From Rhizomicrobium palustre (lineage in GTDB: Bacteria; Pseudomonadota; Alphaproteobacteria; Micropepsales; Micropepsaceae), in assembly GCF_011761565.1 (NCBI RefSeq), contig NZ_JAASRM010000001.1, positions 2,294,139 through 2,358,138 of the forward strand: a stretch of DNA of 64,000 nucleotides, read 5' to 3'. The notes beneath the pieces were generated by a model, which made no database searches, was not told where the DNA came from, and was given only the letters and a program-made list of their open reading frames with translations. Both the position numbers and the translations under genes were made by a program. Positions 57,261 through 64,000 of the stretch are shown here, in pieces (position 1 is the first letter of the stretch; every line of letters begins with the position of its first letter).

Positions 57261-59251
57261 CGCTGTTTTGCGGGGCTAGGGCAGCTGACCTTTCTGCACG
57301 CGATACGGAGACTGTGACTATCTCGGCCAGCCGGTCGAGTGATCTCACAGGAATCGCTGCCTCCGCCAGCGAAGGTGTAGTGGGGGCGGAGGATCTACTC
57401 CGTCGCCCGATCCTTCGCCCCGGCGAAGTGGTGGAAGACATTCCCGGCGTGATCGTCACTCAGCATTCGGGCAGCGGCAAAGCCAATCAGTATTTCTTGC
57501 GTGGCTTCAATCTTGATCACGGTACGGATCTCGCCATCAGTTTGGACGGTGTGGGTGTCAACCTGCCGAGCCATGCGCATGGGCAGGGCTACGCCGATCT
57601 CAATTTTCTAATCCCCGAATTGGTGGAACGCGTCGCCTATAAGAAGGGTCCCTATTACGCCGATGTGGGGGATTTCGGCGCGGCGGGGGCTTTCGATATT
57701 CGATATTTTAACCGCTTGCCCGGCGGCCTTGCGCGCCTGGAAGGCGGCAGCGGCGGGTATGGCCGCTTGCTGCTCGCGGATAATGCCGATATTGCGGGCG
57801 GAACGCTTCTTTATGCCGGGGAAATCGCCCATGATGATGGGCCTTGGACGCGCGGCGATGATGCGCGCAAGTTCAACGGTGTGCTGCGCTTCACCGATGG
57901 CCGCTTCACGCTGTCGGCAGAGGCTTATCACAATCGCTGGAACTCTACCGACCAAGTGCCGGATCGCGCAATTGCATCCGGTCTTATCAGCCGCTGGGGC
58001 AATATCGATTCCAGCGATGGCGGTATGACAGGGCGTTATGCGCTGCGCTTTATCTGGCAGGAAAATCCGTCGCAAGAAGGCTTGCATATTCTGGCCTTTG
58101 CCGAAAGGCGCGAACTCACGCTGTTCTCCAACTTCACCTATTTCTTGAACGATCCCGTGCATGGCGATCAGATCGCGCAAAAAGACGCCCGCTATGTTTT
58201 GGGCGGGAAGATTTCCTATGGTGGTGTCGCCGAGCTTTTGGGAGCCGAGAATAGCTGGCGTGCCGGGCTTGATCTGCGTAGCGACATCATCCGGGCCGGA
58301 CTATTTCATAGCGAAAGGCGCAAACGTCTTTACACGACGCATGATGACGACATCTCAGAGACGATGGTCTCGCCCTTTGCGGAAAGTGAATTTCGCTGGA
58401 CCCCATGGCTCCGTACGACACTAGGAGTGCGGAGCGATTTTCTCTTTGCTAATTCCGCGAATCTCGCGGGAGGAGACAGCGGTCAGGTTCAATCTGCCTC
58501 GATAAGTCCCAAGGCGGGCCTTGCCATCGGGCCTTTTGCCAAGACGGAGCTCTATGCAAATCTGGGGTTTGGGCTGCACAGCAACGATATCCGGGGTGTG
58601 GTGGCGAAGGCTGATCCCGCTACGGCGTTGGTGCGCGGCAAGGGCGGCGAAGTAGGACTTCGCACCGGCTTTGTCGACGGACTGCAATCGACACTCTCGA
58701 TTTGGTTTTTGGATTTGAAATCCGAACTTGTCTGGGCGGGCGATAGCGGCACCAACGAGCCCTCCGGCCCTACACGGCGTTACGGTGTCGAATTCGCCAA
58801 TACCTATGCGCCGACGCCCTGGCTTTCCGTCGATTTCGATTACGCTTGGTCACGCGCCCGTTATACCAATCATGATCCGGTGGGCCGCTATGTCCCCGAA
58901 GCTATCGCGGGCACGATTGATGGTGGCGTGGCCCTCCATGATTTGCCGGGCGCTTGGCGCGATTGGTCCGGCAGTCTGCGCGTGCGCTATTTCGGGCCGC
59001 GTGTGCTGACGCAAGATGGCAGTCTGAAATCCAAAGGCACGAGCTTGCTCTACCTCAACCTCGGCTATGCCATCAGCGCGCGCTGGTCCGCCGCGATGGA
59101 CATCTTCAACCTCCTGGATTCCCGTGTCAGCGACATTGATTATTTCTATACATCGCGCTTGCCGGGTGAGCCGCTTAAAGGCGTCGACGACATTCACACC
59201 CATCCCGCAGAGCCCCGGCAATTTCGGGTGAGCGTGACCGCGGCACTGTAG
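57212..59251 (+). CDS. TonB-dependent receptor, second of the DUF3604 cluster
   Basis: 679 residues. Signal peptide (LLRLIPLLTLFCGARAAD), TonB box-like ETVTISAS, plug with GEVVEDIPGVIVTQHSGSGK, QYFLRGFNLDHGTDLAISLDGVGVN and ERVAYKKGPYYADVGDFGAAG, then a barrel ending in FRVSVTAAL. The plug resembles receptors of the HG-tract FNLDHGTD type. The start codon lies in the loop of a 15-bp hairpin, so expression may be controlled after transcription. Confidence 0.88.
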   Translation: MTKAIAAPLLRLIPLLTLFCGARAADLSARDTETVTISASRSSDLTGIAASASEGVVGAEDLLRRPILRPGEVVEDIPGVIVTQHSGSGKANQYFLRGFNLDHGTDLAISLDGVGVNLPSHAHGQGYADLNFLIPELVERVAYKKGPYYADVGDFGAAGAFDIRYFNRLPGGLARLEGGSGGYGRLLLADNADIAGGTLLYAGEIAHDDGPWTRGDDARKFNGVLRFTDGRFTLSAEAYHNRWNSTDQVPDRAIASGLISRWGNIDSSDGGMTGRYALRFIWQENPSQEGLHILAFAERRELTLFSNFTYFLNDPVHGDQIAQKDARYVLGGKISYGGVAELLGAENSWRAGLDLRSDIIRAGLFHSERRKRLYTTHDDDISETMVSPFAESEFRWTPWLRTTLGVRSDFLFANSANLAGGDSGQVQSASISPKAGLAIGPFAKTELYANLGFGLHSNDIRGVVAKADPATALVRGKGGEVGLRTGFVDGLQSTLSIWFLDLKSELVWAGDSGTNEPSGPTRRYGVEFANTYAPTPWLSVDFDYAWSRARYTNHDPVGRYVPEAIAGTIDGGVALHDLPGAWRDWSGSLRVRYFGPRVLTQDGSLKSKGTSLLYLNLGYAISARWSAAMDIFNLLDSRVSDIDYFYTSRLPGEPLKGVDDIHTHPAEPRQFRVSVTAAL

Positions 59252-59331
59252 GTCGCGGCCTTGGGGGGTATCCCAATCATAGATGTAGCTGTTTAGCCTC
59301 CGACCGACTTATGGCGACAGGTTCCTTCGAC

Positions 59332-59859
59332 CTACAATGCGAGCTCAATCAACCCGGCCAATCCCGAGTTTCTTGGCGATAGCGAAGCTCCCATGCCCTC
59401 TGCTTTGAGTGCGGCGATGGTCGCCGGGGCGATGGACTTGGGACGGCCCTTGTATCGTCCGGCGAGCTTGGCTTTGGTGCCCCCCTCGGTCTGACGCTCC
59501 TTGCGAAGGTCTGTCTCGAATTCGGCGAAGGCACCCAGGAGGTGCAGCATGAGGCGACCCTCAGCCCGGGTGGTGTCGATGGCCTGCTGAAGCACGCGGA
59601 AGCCGACTTCCTTTCCGGTCAATGTGTCGATGATCTTCCGCAGATCGACGATGGAGCGCGCTAAGCGATCCAAGCGACAGACCACGAAGACATCACCTTC
59701 TCGGATATAGTCGAGGGCGCGCTGAAGCTCCGCACGTCCGCTCGTGCCCGACCACTTCTCCTGGAAAATCTTCGTGCACCCAGCAGCCCGGAGCTGCTCC
59801 ACCTGCACATCTAGTGACTGCCCGGTGCTGGACACTCTGGCGTAACCCACAACGGCCAT
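59332..59859 (-). CDS. Serine recombinase (Tn3-type resolvase) with frameshifted C-terminus
   Basis: 175-residue frame. Catalytic domain intact: VGYARVSSTGQSLDVQ with the nucleophilic Ser, FQEKWSGTSGRAELQRALDYIREGDVFVVCRLDRLARS and LLGAFAEFETDLRKERQTEG. After EGMGAS the frame turns to an unrelated tail; a one-base insertion near 59385-59390 would restore AIAKKLGIGR, the start of the HTH, which then stops after VD, short of the family's SVYR. So the DNA-binding domain is broken and the gene is probably a remnant. Next to a tRNA gene. Confidence 0.75.
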   Translation of the reverse strand: MAVVGYARVSSTGQSLDVQVEQLRAAGCTKIFQEKWSGTSGRAELQRALDYIREGDVFVVCRLDRLARSIVDLRKIIDTLTGKEVGFRVLQQAIDTTRAEGRLMLHLLGAFAEFETDLRKERQTEGGTKAKLAGRYKGRPKSIAPATIAALKAEGMGASLSPRNSGLAGLIELAL

Positions 59860-60184
59860 GCGTTCCTGTCTCAGGTCTATGACCTTGACCAGATAGTGTC
59901 TCGAAATGCTCCCGTCGGGCCTAAAAAGACGGTCAAAGTGACTCAGCCCGGTGTCTCACCGGGGTAATGCGCCGTACGTTGGCGATGATAGGAGGTGTTG
60001 AAAAGGGAGCTGGCGCGATCCCGGAATCGCGTATGTGATCTGCCGACCAGTGCTGCTCCTGCGATGTGTTCTATGAGATCGATGGCGAGCGCCCCTAGAA
60101 CGGAAACTGAAAAACTTGCTGTAAAATTGGTCCCCCCACTGACGAATGTGAGTTCACAAACATCTGAATTTTAAGAAGAATTTT
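59860..60184. other. Gene-free scar between the resolvase and tRNA-Gly
   Basis: No gene on either strand. TGTCTC occurs twice about 37 bases apart just outside the resolvase (59860-59915), as res subsites might. A stretch TAAAATTGGTCCCCCC near 60121-60136 resembles terminal repeats of IS21-type elements. Likely leftovers of inserted DNA. Confidence 0.35.
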
Positions 60185-60258
60185 TGGAGCGGGCGATGGG
60201 AATCGAACCCACGTATGCAGCTTGGGAAGCTGCCGTTCTACCATTGAACTACGCCCGC
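60185..60258 (-). tRNA. tRNA-Gly(CCC)
   Basis: Read on the minus strand: acceptor GCGGGCG / CGCCCGC, D-arm GTTC-AATGGTA-GAAC, anticodon stem GCAGC / GCTGC with loop TTCCCAA (anticodon CCC), T-arm GTGGG-TTCGATT-CCCAT, discriminator T and an encoded CCA. All four arms pair. tRNA genes are common integration targets, which fits the adjacent resolvase remnant. Confidence 0.95.
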
Positions 60259-60406
60259 GCGGCGGAATTGATCCGCAGTGCCGAAGGGCGGGCTTCTTAG
60301 CACGGTGTTGGGGGCGAACGGAACAGCTAATCGCCGGATTTCTCCGCGAAATCTGAAAGCGGTGGGACGAAATCCGTGGAAAAGCCGAGGCGGGGGAGGC
60401 GGGCTC

Positions 60407-61639
60407 TCAGGCGATGCCGTAATTGCCCAGTTGGCGGCGCATTTCGTCGCTCTTGAGCGGGAATTCGGAGCCGTTACGGGCGGGCACGAGCGAAATGCCG
60501 GACAAGCGCATCACCTGTACCTGCAGGCGATAGGCCACCTGCATCGACAGCCCGGCCCTCCACACCAGCGATACCGCCGCCGCGCCCGATTGCGAGCTAA
60601 GGATGCGGCGCACATTATCCTCGCCCGTCTTGGCGAGCAGGGCCAGTGCCTTCACCACCGTGTCCTTGCGGCAATGCTCCACCGCGTTGAAGACAAAGGC
60701 TTCGGTCAAGGCGCCACCCGTGAGCGGCGTTTCGCTGTGGCTTTCCGCGCCGTCCTGCTTGGCTTCGGCTTTCTTTTTCTCGTCGAGGCGGCGCTTGAGT
60801 TCGCCGCGGACCGATTCATCAAGACCAGAACGCTGGGCCAGGGTGTCGATCAGCTTGGAGCCGACAAAGCCAGCAATGCGCTCAATCGCGTTGGGAGAGA
60901 GGTCCGCACGCACCACCAAGGGGCCGTGCCATTCGGCCACTTCGGCGGCGTTGGAGATGATCTTGTCGAGGGTCTTGGTGCGGATGGTGGCGTCGGTATT
61001 GGCCAGCAGCGCAGCGACCGCATCAGTATCAAGCGTGGTGGCGACAGCTTCGGAGACATCGCCGGAGAGATTTTTGCGGCGCGCCACGGCGGAGAGGATT
61101 TTGCTCGCGCGCGAGGCAACAACGAGCTGGATAAGGTCTTCATCCTCAAGCTGCGGGGAGTATTCGATCACCGGCATCTGCACGCTGGGATCGGTGTCGC
61201 TCGCCAGCGCCTTGACGATGGATTTGGGCACGCAATCGTGGCTTTTGATTTCCTCGGCCAGCACTGCGCGAACCGCGCTCACCTGATCCTGGGCAAGCTT
61301 CTCGAGCGTGGCGAGGGCCATGTCGCGCAGCTGCTTTTCTTCTTCCGCCAAGAGGCCTGGGAAGAGGCGGCCGATTTTCAAGGCGAGGTTCTTGCGGACT
61401 TCTTCGTCACTGTCGGTGGCGAGCAGAAAATTGGCTTCCGGCGTGGTGGCCGGATTGGCGGCGACGGCGCGGCGGGTGGCTTCGGCACCATTGCGGGCGA
61501 GATAGGCCAGAACTTCTGGCTCGAGCGAGGCCTGGCTGGCGAGCAGGGTTTCCCCCCGTTTCGCTTGGGCTTCGAGGACCGAAAGGGCCTCTTCGGGGCT
61601 CAAAACCCCCTCGGCTTTACGTTCTCCCGGTTGTGCCAC
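60407..61639 (-). CDS. DUF2336 protein (HEAT-like helical repeats)
   Basis: 410 residues, mostly helical, without signal peptide. Repeats of about 35 residues follow the pattern VLAYLARNGAEATRRAVAANPATTPEANFLLATDSDEEVRKNLALKIG, VRAVLAEEIKSHD and KALASDTDPSVQMPVIEYSP, the alphaproteobacterial DUF2336 arrangement. The C-terminal part (ALTEAFVFNAVEHCRKDTVVKALALLA) is also helical. Function unknown; likely a cytoplasmic protein-interaction scaffold. Confidence 0.85.
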   Translation of the reverse strand: MAQPGERKAEGVLSPEEALSVLEAQAKRGETLLASQASLEPEVLAYLARNGAEATRRAVAANPATTPEANFLLATDSDEEVRKNLALKIGRLFPGLLAEEEKQLRDMALATLEKLAQDQVSAVRAVLAEEIKSHDCVPKSIVKALASDTDPSVQMPVIEYSPQLEDEDLIQLVVASRASKILSAVARRKNLSGDVSEAVATTLDTDAVAALLANTDATIRTKTLDKIISNAAEVAEWHGPLVVRADLSPNAIERIAGFVGSKLIDTLAQRSGLDESVRGELKRRLDEKKKAEAKQDGAESHSETPLTGGALTEAFVFNAVEHCRKDTVVKALALLAKTGEDNVRRILSSQSGAAAVSLVWRAGLSMQVAYRLQVQVMRLSGISLVPARNGSEFPLKSDEMRRQLGNYGIA

Positions 61640-61775
61640 GGCTTCGCCTCCCCCTTACAAAGCGAATTTTGCCCCTCGATTACTTAAGGCCAGCTAAAGG
61701 GAACCGGGTCTCTAAAGTATTTATCCCCGCCTGCGCGTCAGAAGGGCCGCTTGGAAATCGCCCAAAGCCGGAGTA

Positions 61776-61791
61776 TGGAAACCGGTGTCAA
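61776..61791. promoter_or_regulatory. LacI/GntR-like operator candidate 1
   Basis: TGGAAACCGGTGTCAA: a 16-base site centred on CCGG with six of eight pairs symmetric, the form of LacI-family operators. Confidence 0.35.
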
Positions 61792-61885
61792 CCGTAGCGC
61801 TGCGGCCATGGGACCAAGGGCCAAAAAGCCTTCCAGCCTTGACCGGTGCGAGCGGAAAGTGTCGTTATCAATCAGAATAGGTCAT

Positions 61886-61901
61886 TCGGTACCGGTAACA
61901 C
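61886..61901. promoter_or_regulatory. LacI/GntR-like operator candidate 2
   Basis: TCGGTACCGGTAACAC centred on TACCGGTA; its right half ACCGGTAACA equals half of the enterobacterial GntR operator. About 135 bases ahead of the eda ATG and 110 from candidate 1. Confidence 0.4.
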
Positions 61902-62036
61902 CGCTGGAGTGGTAGACCGTGCCGGCCGCTTCAAGGCTTGCCAGTTTTGTAGGTTTGGCACGCGCCTCAAGAGGCGGAGGAATTTGGGTGCGGCGTGTCC
62001 AAACCGCACGGCGATGAACAGGAGGATTGAAGGGAA

Positions 62037-62708
62037 ATGGCAAAAGACCGGCTGCAAGTGCTCGCGGCGATGATGGATCAGGGCGTGATCCCTGTGTTCT
62101 ATCACCCCGATACGGAAGTCTGCATCAATGTGATCCAGGCTTGCGCCAATGGCGGTGCCAAGTGCATCGAATTCACCAATCGCGGCGATTTCGCGAGCCA
62201 CGTCTTCCTCGAAGTGAACCGTCACTTCGTGAAGGCCGACCCCAGCGTGATCATGGGCGTGGGCTCCATCGTGGACGCGCCGACGGCTGGCCTCTACATC
62301 GCCAATGGCACCAACTTCGTCGTCGGCCCGATGCTGAACGCCGATGTCGCCAAGGTCTGCAACCGCCGTGGCATTCCCTATAGCCCGGGCTGCGGTTCGG
62401 CGACCGAAGTCTCCTATGCCCAGGAACTCGGCTGCGAAATCGTCAAGGTGTTCCCCGGCTCCTGCGTCGGCGGCCCCGAATTCGTGAAGAACATCAAGGG
62501 CCCCATGCCCTGGACCAAGCTGATGCCGACCGGCGGCGTCGATCCGACCGAAGAATCGCTGACCAAGTGGTTCAAGGCCGGCATCGTGGCTTGCGGTATC
62601 GGCTCGAACCTGATCACCGCCGATCTCCTCAAGGCCAAGGACTATAAGGGCATTGAGAAGAAGGTCGCCGAGACCATCGCGCTCGTTCGCAAGATTCGTG
62701 GCCACTAA
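62037..62708 (+). CDS. eda: KDPG/KHG aldolase
   Basis: 223 residues. Cleaves 2-keto-3-deoxy-6-phosphogluconate to pyruvate and glyceraldehyde-3-phosphate. Catalytic features of the family: GVIPVFYHPD, CIEFTNRG with Glu45, and the Schiff-base Lys137 in EIVKVFPGS, followed by the phosphate site KLMPTGGVD. Slightly longer than the enterobacterial protein. It precedes a ketodeoxygluconate kinase-like gene by 18 bases. Confidence 0.9.
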   Translation: MAKDRLQVLAAMMDQGVIPVFYHPDTEVCINVIQACANGGAKCIEFTNRGDFASHVFLEVNRHFVKADPSVIMGVGSIVDAPTAGLYIANGTNFVVGPMLNADVAKVCNRRGIPYSPGCGSATEVSYAQELGCEIVKVFPGSCVGGPEFVKNIKGPMPWTKLMPTGGVDPTEESLTKWFKAGIVACGIGSNLITADLLKAKDYKGIEKKVAETIALVRKIRGH

Positions 62709-62726
62709 GCATAGGACCTGACCACA

Positions 62727-63833
62727 ATGGCAGATGAAATCCTCAAAATCCGTCCTGCTTCCGAAACCAAGTGGGATTGCGTGTCGCTCGGCGAAGTCAT
62801 GCTGCGCCTCGACCCCGGCTTCGGCCGTATCCGCACCACCCGCCAGTTCGCGGTGTCGGAAGGCGGCGGCGAGTATAACGTCGCCCGCGCTTTCAAGAAG
62901 TGCTGGAAGAAGCGCGCCTCGGTCGTCACGGCGTTGCCGGATAACGACATCGGCTGGCTCTGCGAAGACCTCATCATGCAGGGCGGCGTCGATACCTCGC
63001 ACATCATCTGGCGCGAATTCGACGGCATCGGCCGCAACACCCGCGTTGGCCTGAACTTCACGGAAAAGGGCTATGGCCCGCGCGCCGCGCTCGGCTGCAA
63101 CGACCGTGGCAACTCGGCCGCGTCGCAGATCAAGCCGGGCGAAGTGAACTGGGACAAGCTCTTCGGCGAAGAAGGCGTGCGCTGGTTCCACACCGGCGGC
63201 ATCTTCGCGGCTCTTGCCCCGAACACCTCGGAAGTCGTGATCGAAGCGGTGCAGGCCGCCAAGAAGTACGGCACGATCGTGGCCTATGACCTCAACTACC
63301 GCGGCCAGCTCTGGAAGAGCCAGGGTGGCAAGGCCGGTGCGCAGAAGATCAACCGCGAGATCGCCAAATATGTCGACGTCATGATCGGCAACGAGGAAGA
63401 TTTCACGGCTTGCCTCGGCTTCGAAGTGGAAGGCATGGACGAGCACATCTCCAAGATCGATCCGGCCAACTTCAAGAAGATGATCGCGACCGCCGTCAAA
63501 GAGTTCCCGAACTTCAAGGTGGCGGCGACCACGCTGCGCAACGCCAAGACCGCTTCGGTCAACGATTGGGGCGCGGTGATCTGGGCCGGCGGCAATTTCT
63601 ACGAAGCCCCGATGCGCGAAAACCTGGAAATCTATGACCGCGTCGGCGGCGGCGATGGTTTCGCCTCCGGTCTTGCCTACGGCTTCATGGAAGGCAAAGG
63701 CCCGCAGGCTGCCGTCGAATACGGCGCCGCCCATGGTGCGCTCGCCATGTCGACCCCCGGCGATACCTCCATGGTCAACTACAAGGAAGTCGAAGCCGTG
63801 ATGAAGGGCAAAGGCGCCCGCGTTATTCGGTAA
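62727..63833 (+). CDS. kdgK: PfkB-family sugar kinase, probable 2-keto-3-deoxygluconate kinase
   Basis: 368 residues, about 50 longer than typical KDG kinases. PfkB features: WDCVSLGEVMLRLDPG, substrate segment SEGGGEYNVARAFKKCW, YDLNYRGQLWK, and the catalytic GGGDGFASGLAYG, in which GAGD is replaced by GGGD. An internal insertion near 110-145 and 255-275 accounts for the length. Makes KDPG for the aldolase next to it, completing ketodeoxygluconate breakdown. Codon use is more biased than its neighbours, suggesting strong expression. Confidence 0.85.
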   Translation: MADEILKIRPASETKWDCVSLGEVMLRLDPGFGRIRTTRQFAVSEGGGEYNVARAFKKCWKKRASVVTALPDNDIGWLCEDLIMQGGVDTSHIIWREFDGIGRNTRVGLNFTEKGYGPRAALGCNDRGNSAASQIKPGEVNWDKLFGEEGVRWFHTGGIFAALAPNTSEVVIEAVQAAKKYGTIVAYDLNYRGQLWKSQGGKAGAQKINREIAKYVDVMIGNEEDFTACLGFEVEGMDEHISKIDPANFKKMIATAVKEFPNFKVAATTLRNAKTASVNDWGAVIWAGGNFYEAPMRENLEIYDRVGGGDGFASGLAYGFMEGKGPQAAVEYGAAHGALAMSTPGDTSMVNYKEVEAVMKGKGARVIR

Positions 63834-63856
63834 GCTAAGTCTTTGATTACTTGCGA

Positions 63857-63891
63857 AGGCCTCTCATCTGATTGGATGAGGGGCCTTTTTT
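63857..63891 (+). terminator. Rho-independent terminator after kdgK
   Basis: Twelve-pair stem AGGCCTCTCATC / GATGAGGGGCCT (one G-T pair), loop TGATTG, then six T. About 23 bases after the stop. The remaining bases to 64000 hold no gene start I can support. Confidence 0.92.
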
Positions 63892-64000
63892 GACGAGGGA
63901 CCACAATTATTTCGTGTCCTAGTGGGGAAGGAGTATATTGCGCCTGTTGCATGCACAACGGGGGCTGTATTGCAGGCACCACGCGTCTTTGTAAGCATGG

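Larger units (their letters stand above)
61640..62036. promoter_or_regulatory. Upstream region of the eda-kdgK pair
   Basis: About 400 bases without a gene. Holds two palindromic sites centred on CCGG, listed separately, and an AGGAGG ribosome-binding stretch at 62020-62025 followed by a second GAAGGGAA just before the eda ATG. No confident -35/-10 pair. Confidence 0.5.

Noticed and set aside
60278..61687. 469-residue frame opposite the DUF2336 gene
   Set aside because: The minus-strand frame has the DUF2336 repeats; the plus-strand product has none.
61872..63734. 620-residue open frame antisense to eda and kdgK
   Set aside because: Same antisense effect; no ribosome binding site and no recognisable domain.

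Overview
GC-rich chromosomal segment of an alphaproteobacterium. The block ruvCAB - ybgC - tolQRAB - pal - cpoB - tilS - ftsH - folP - glmM has the gene order usual for that class. The many TonB-dependent receptors, a GH39/CE2 pair and a Kdp system suggest a soil or plant-litter heterotroph, possibly near Rhizomicrobium/Micropepsaceae. That placement is an inference from gene content; no rRNA gene is present.

Layout. 1-16755 (+) is a housekeeping block: the end of an OpgC-like acyltransferase, a YebC regulator, Holliday-junction resolution (ruvC/A/B), the Tol-Pal envelope complex, tRNA-Ile lysidine synthetase, FtsH, an M50-like membrane protease, dihydropteroate synthase, phosphoglucosamine mutase and ThiD. 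16765-18564 (-) carries a Cys-cluster protein and purA. 18565-19320 holds only a decayed reading frame and two palindromes. 19321-22169 (+) is a secreted GH39 glycosidase with a CE2-type esterase. 22256-25348 (+) holds a DUF347 membrane protein, a PAP2 phosphatase, a small cytochrome c, an alternative oxidase and an NsrR-like Rrf2 regulator, with a palindrome in front of the oxidase. 25401-30505 (+) is a CusBA/CzcBA heavy-metal efflux operon framed by two small secreted proteins. 30502-38389 (-) is kdpFABCDE preceded by an unlisted 27-residue membrane ORF.

38492-46434 is the first accessory system of interest. A minus-strand run encodes a DUF4213/DUF364 protein, a FecCD-type permease, an ATPase, a binding protein, a TsaA-FmdE fusion, a TonB receptor and a small molybdopterin-oxidoreductase-fold protein; a divergent second TsaA/TrmO gene lies beyond it. 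It looks like an uptake system for a metal or metal chelate. 46435-47728 is nearly gene-free.

47729-59251 (+) is the second accessory system: TonB receptor, DUF3604 protein, PpiC-type isomerase, HupE/UreJ-type membrane protein, a second DUF3604 protein, a DUF1254 protein and another TonB receptor. A perfect 15-bp inverted repeat covers the ribosome binding site of the last gene. The two DUF3604 proteins are close paralogues, and the set reads as an outer-membrane import plus periplasmic metallo-hydrolase system of unknown substrate.

59252-60258 is a recombination scar: a serine resolvase with a frameshifted C-terminus beside tRNA-Gly(CCC). 60407-61639 (-) is a DUF2336 protein. 62037-63833 (+) is an eda - kdgK-like pair (lower Entner-Doudoroff/ketodeoxygluconate branch) with two LacI/GntR-like operator candidates upstream and a clear terminator downstream.
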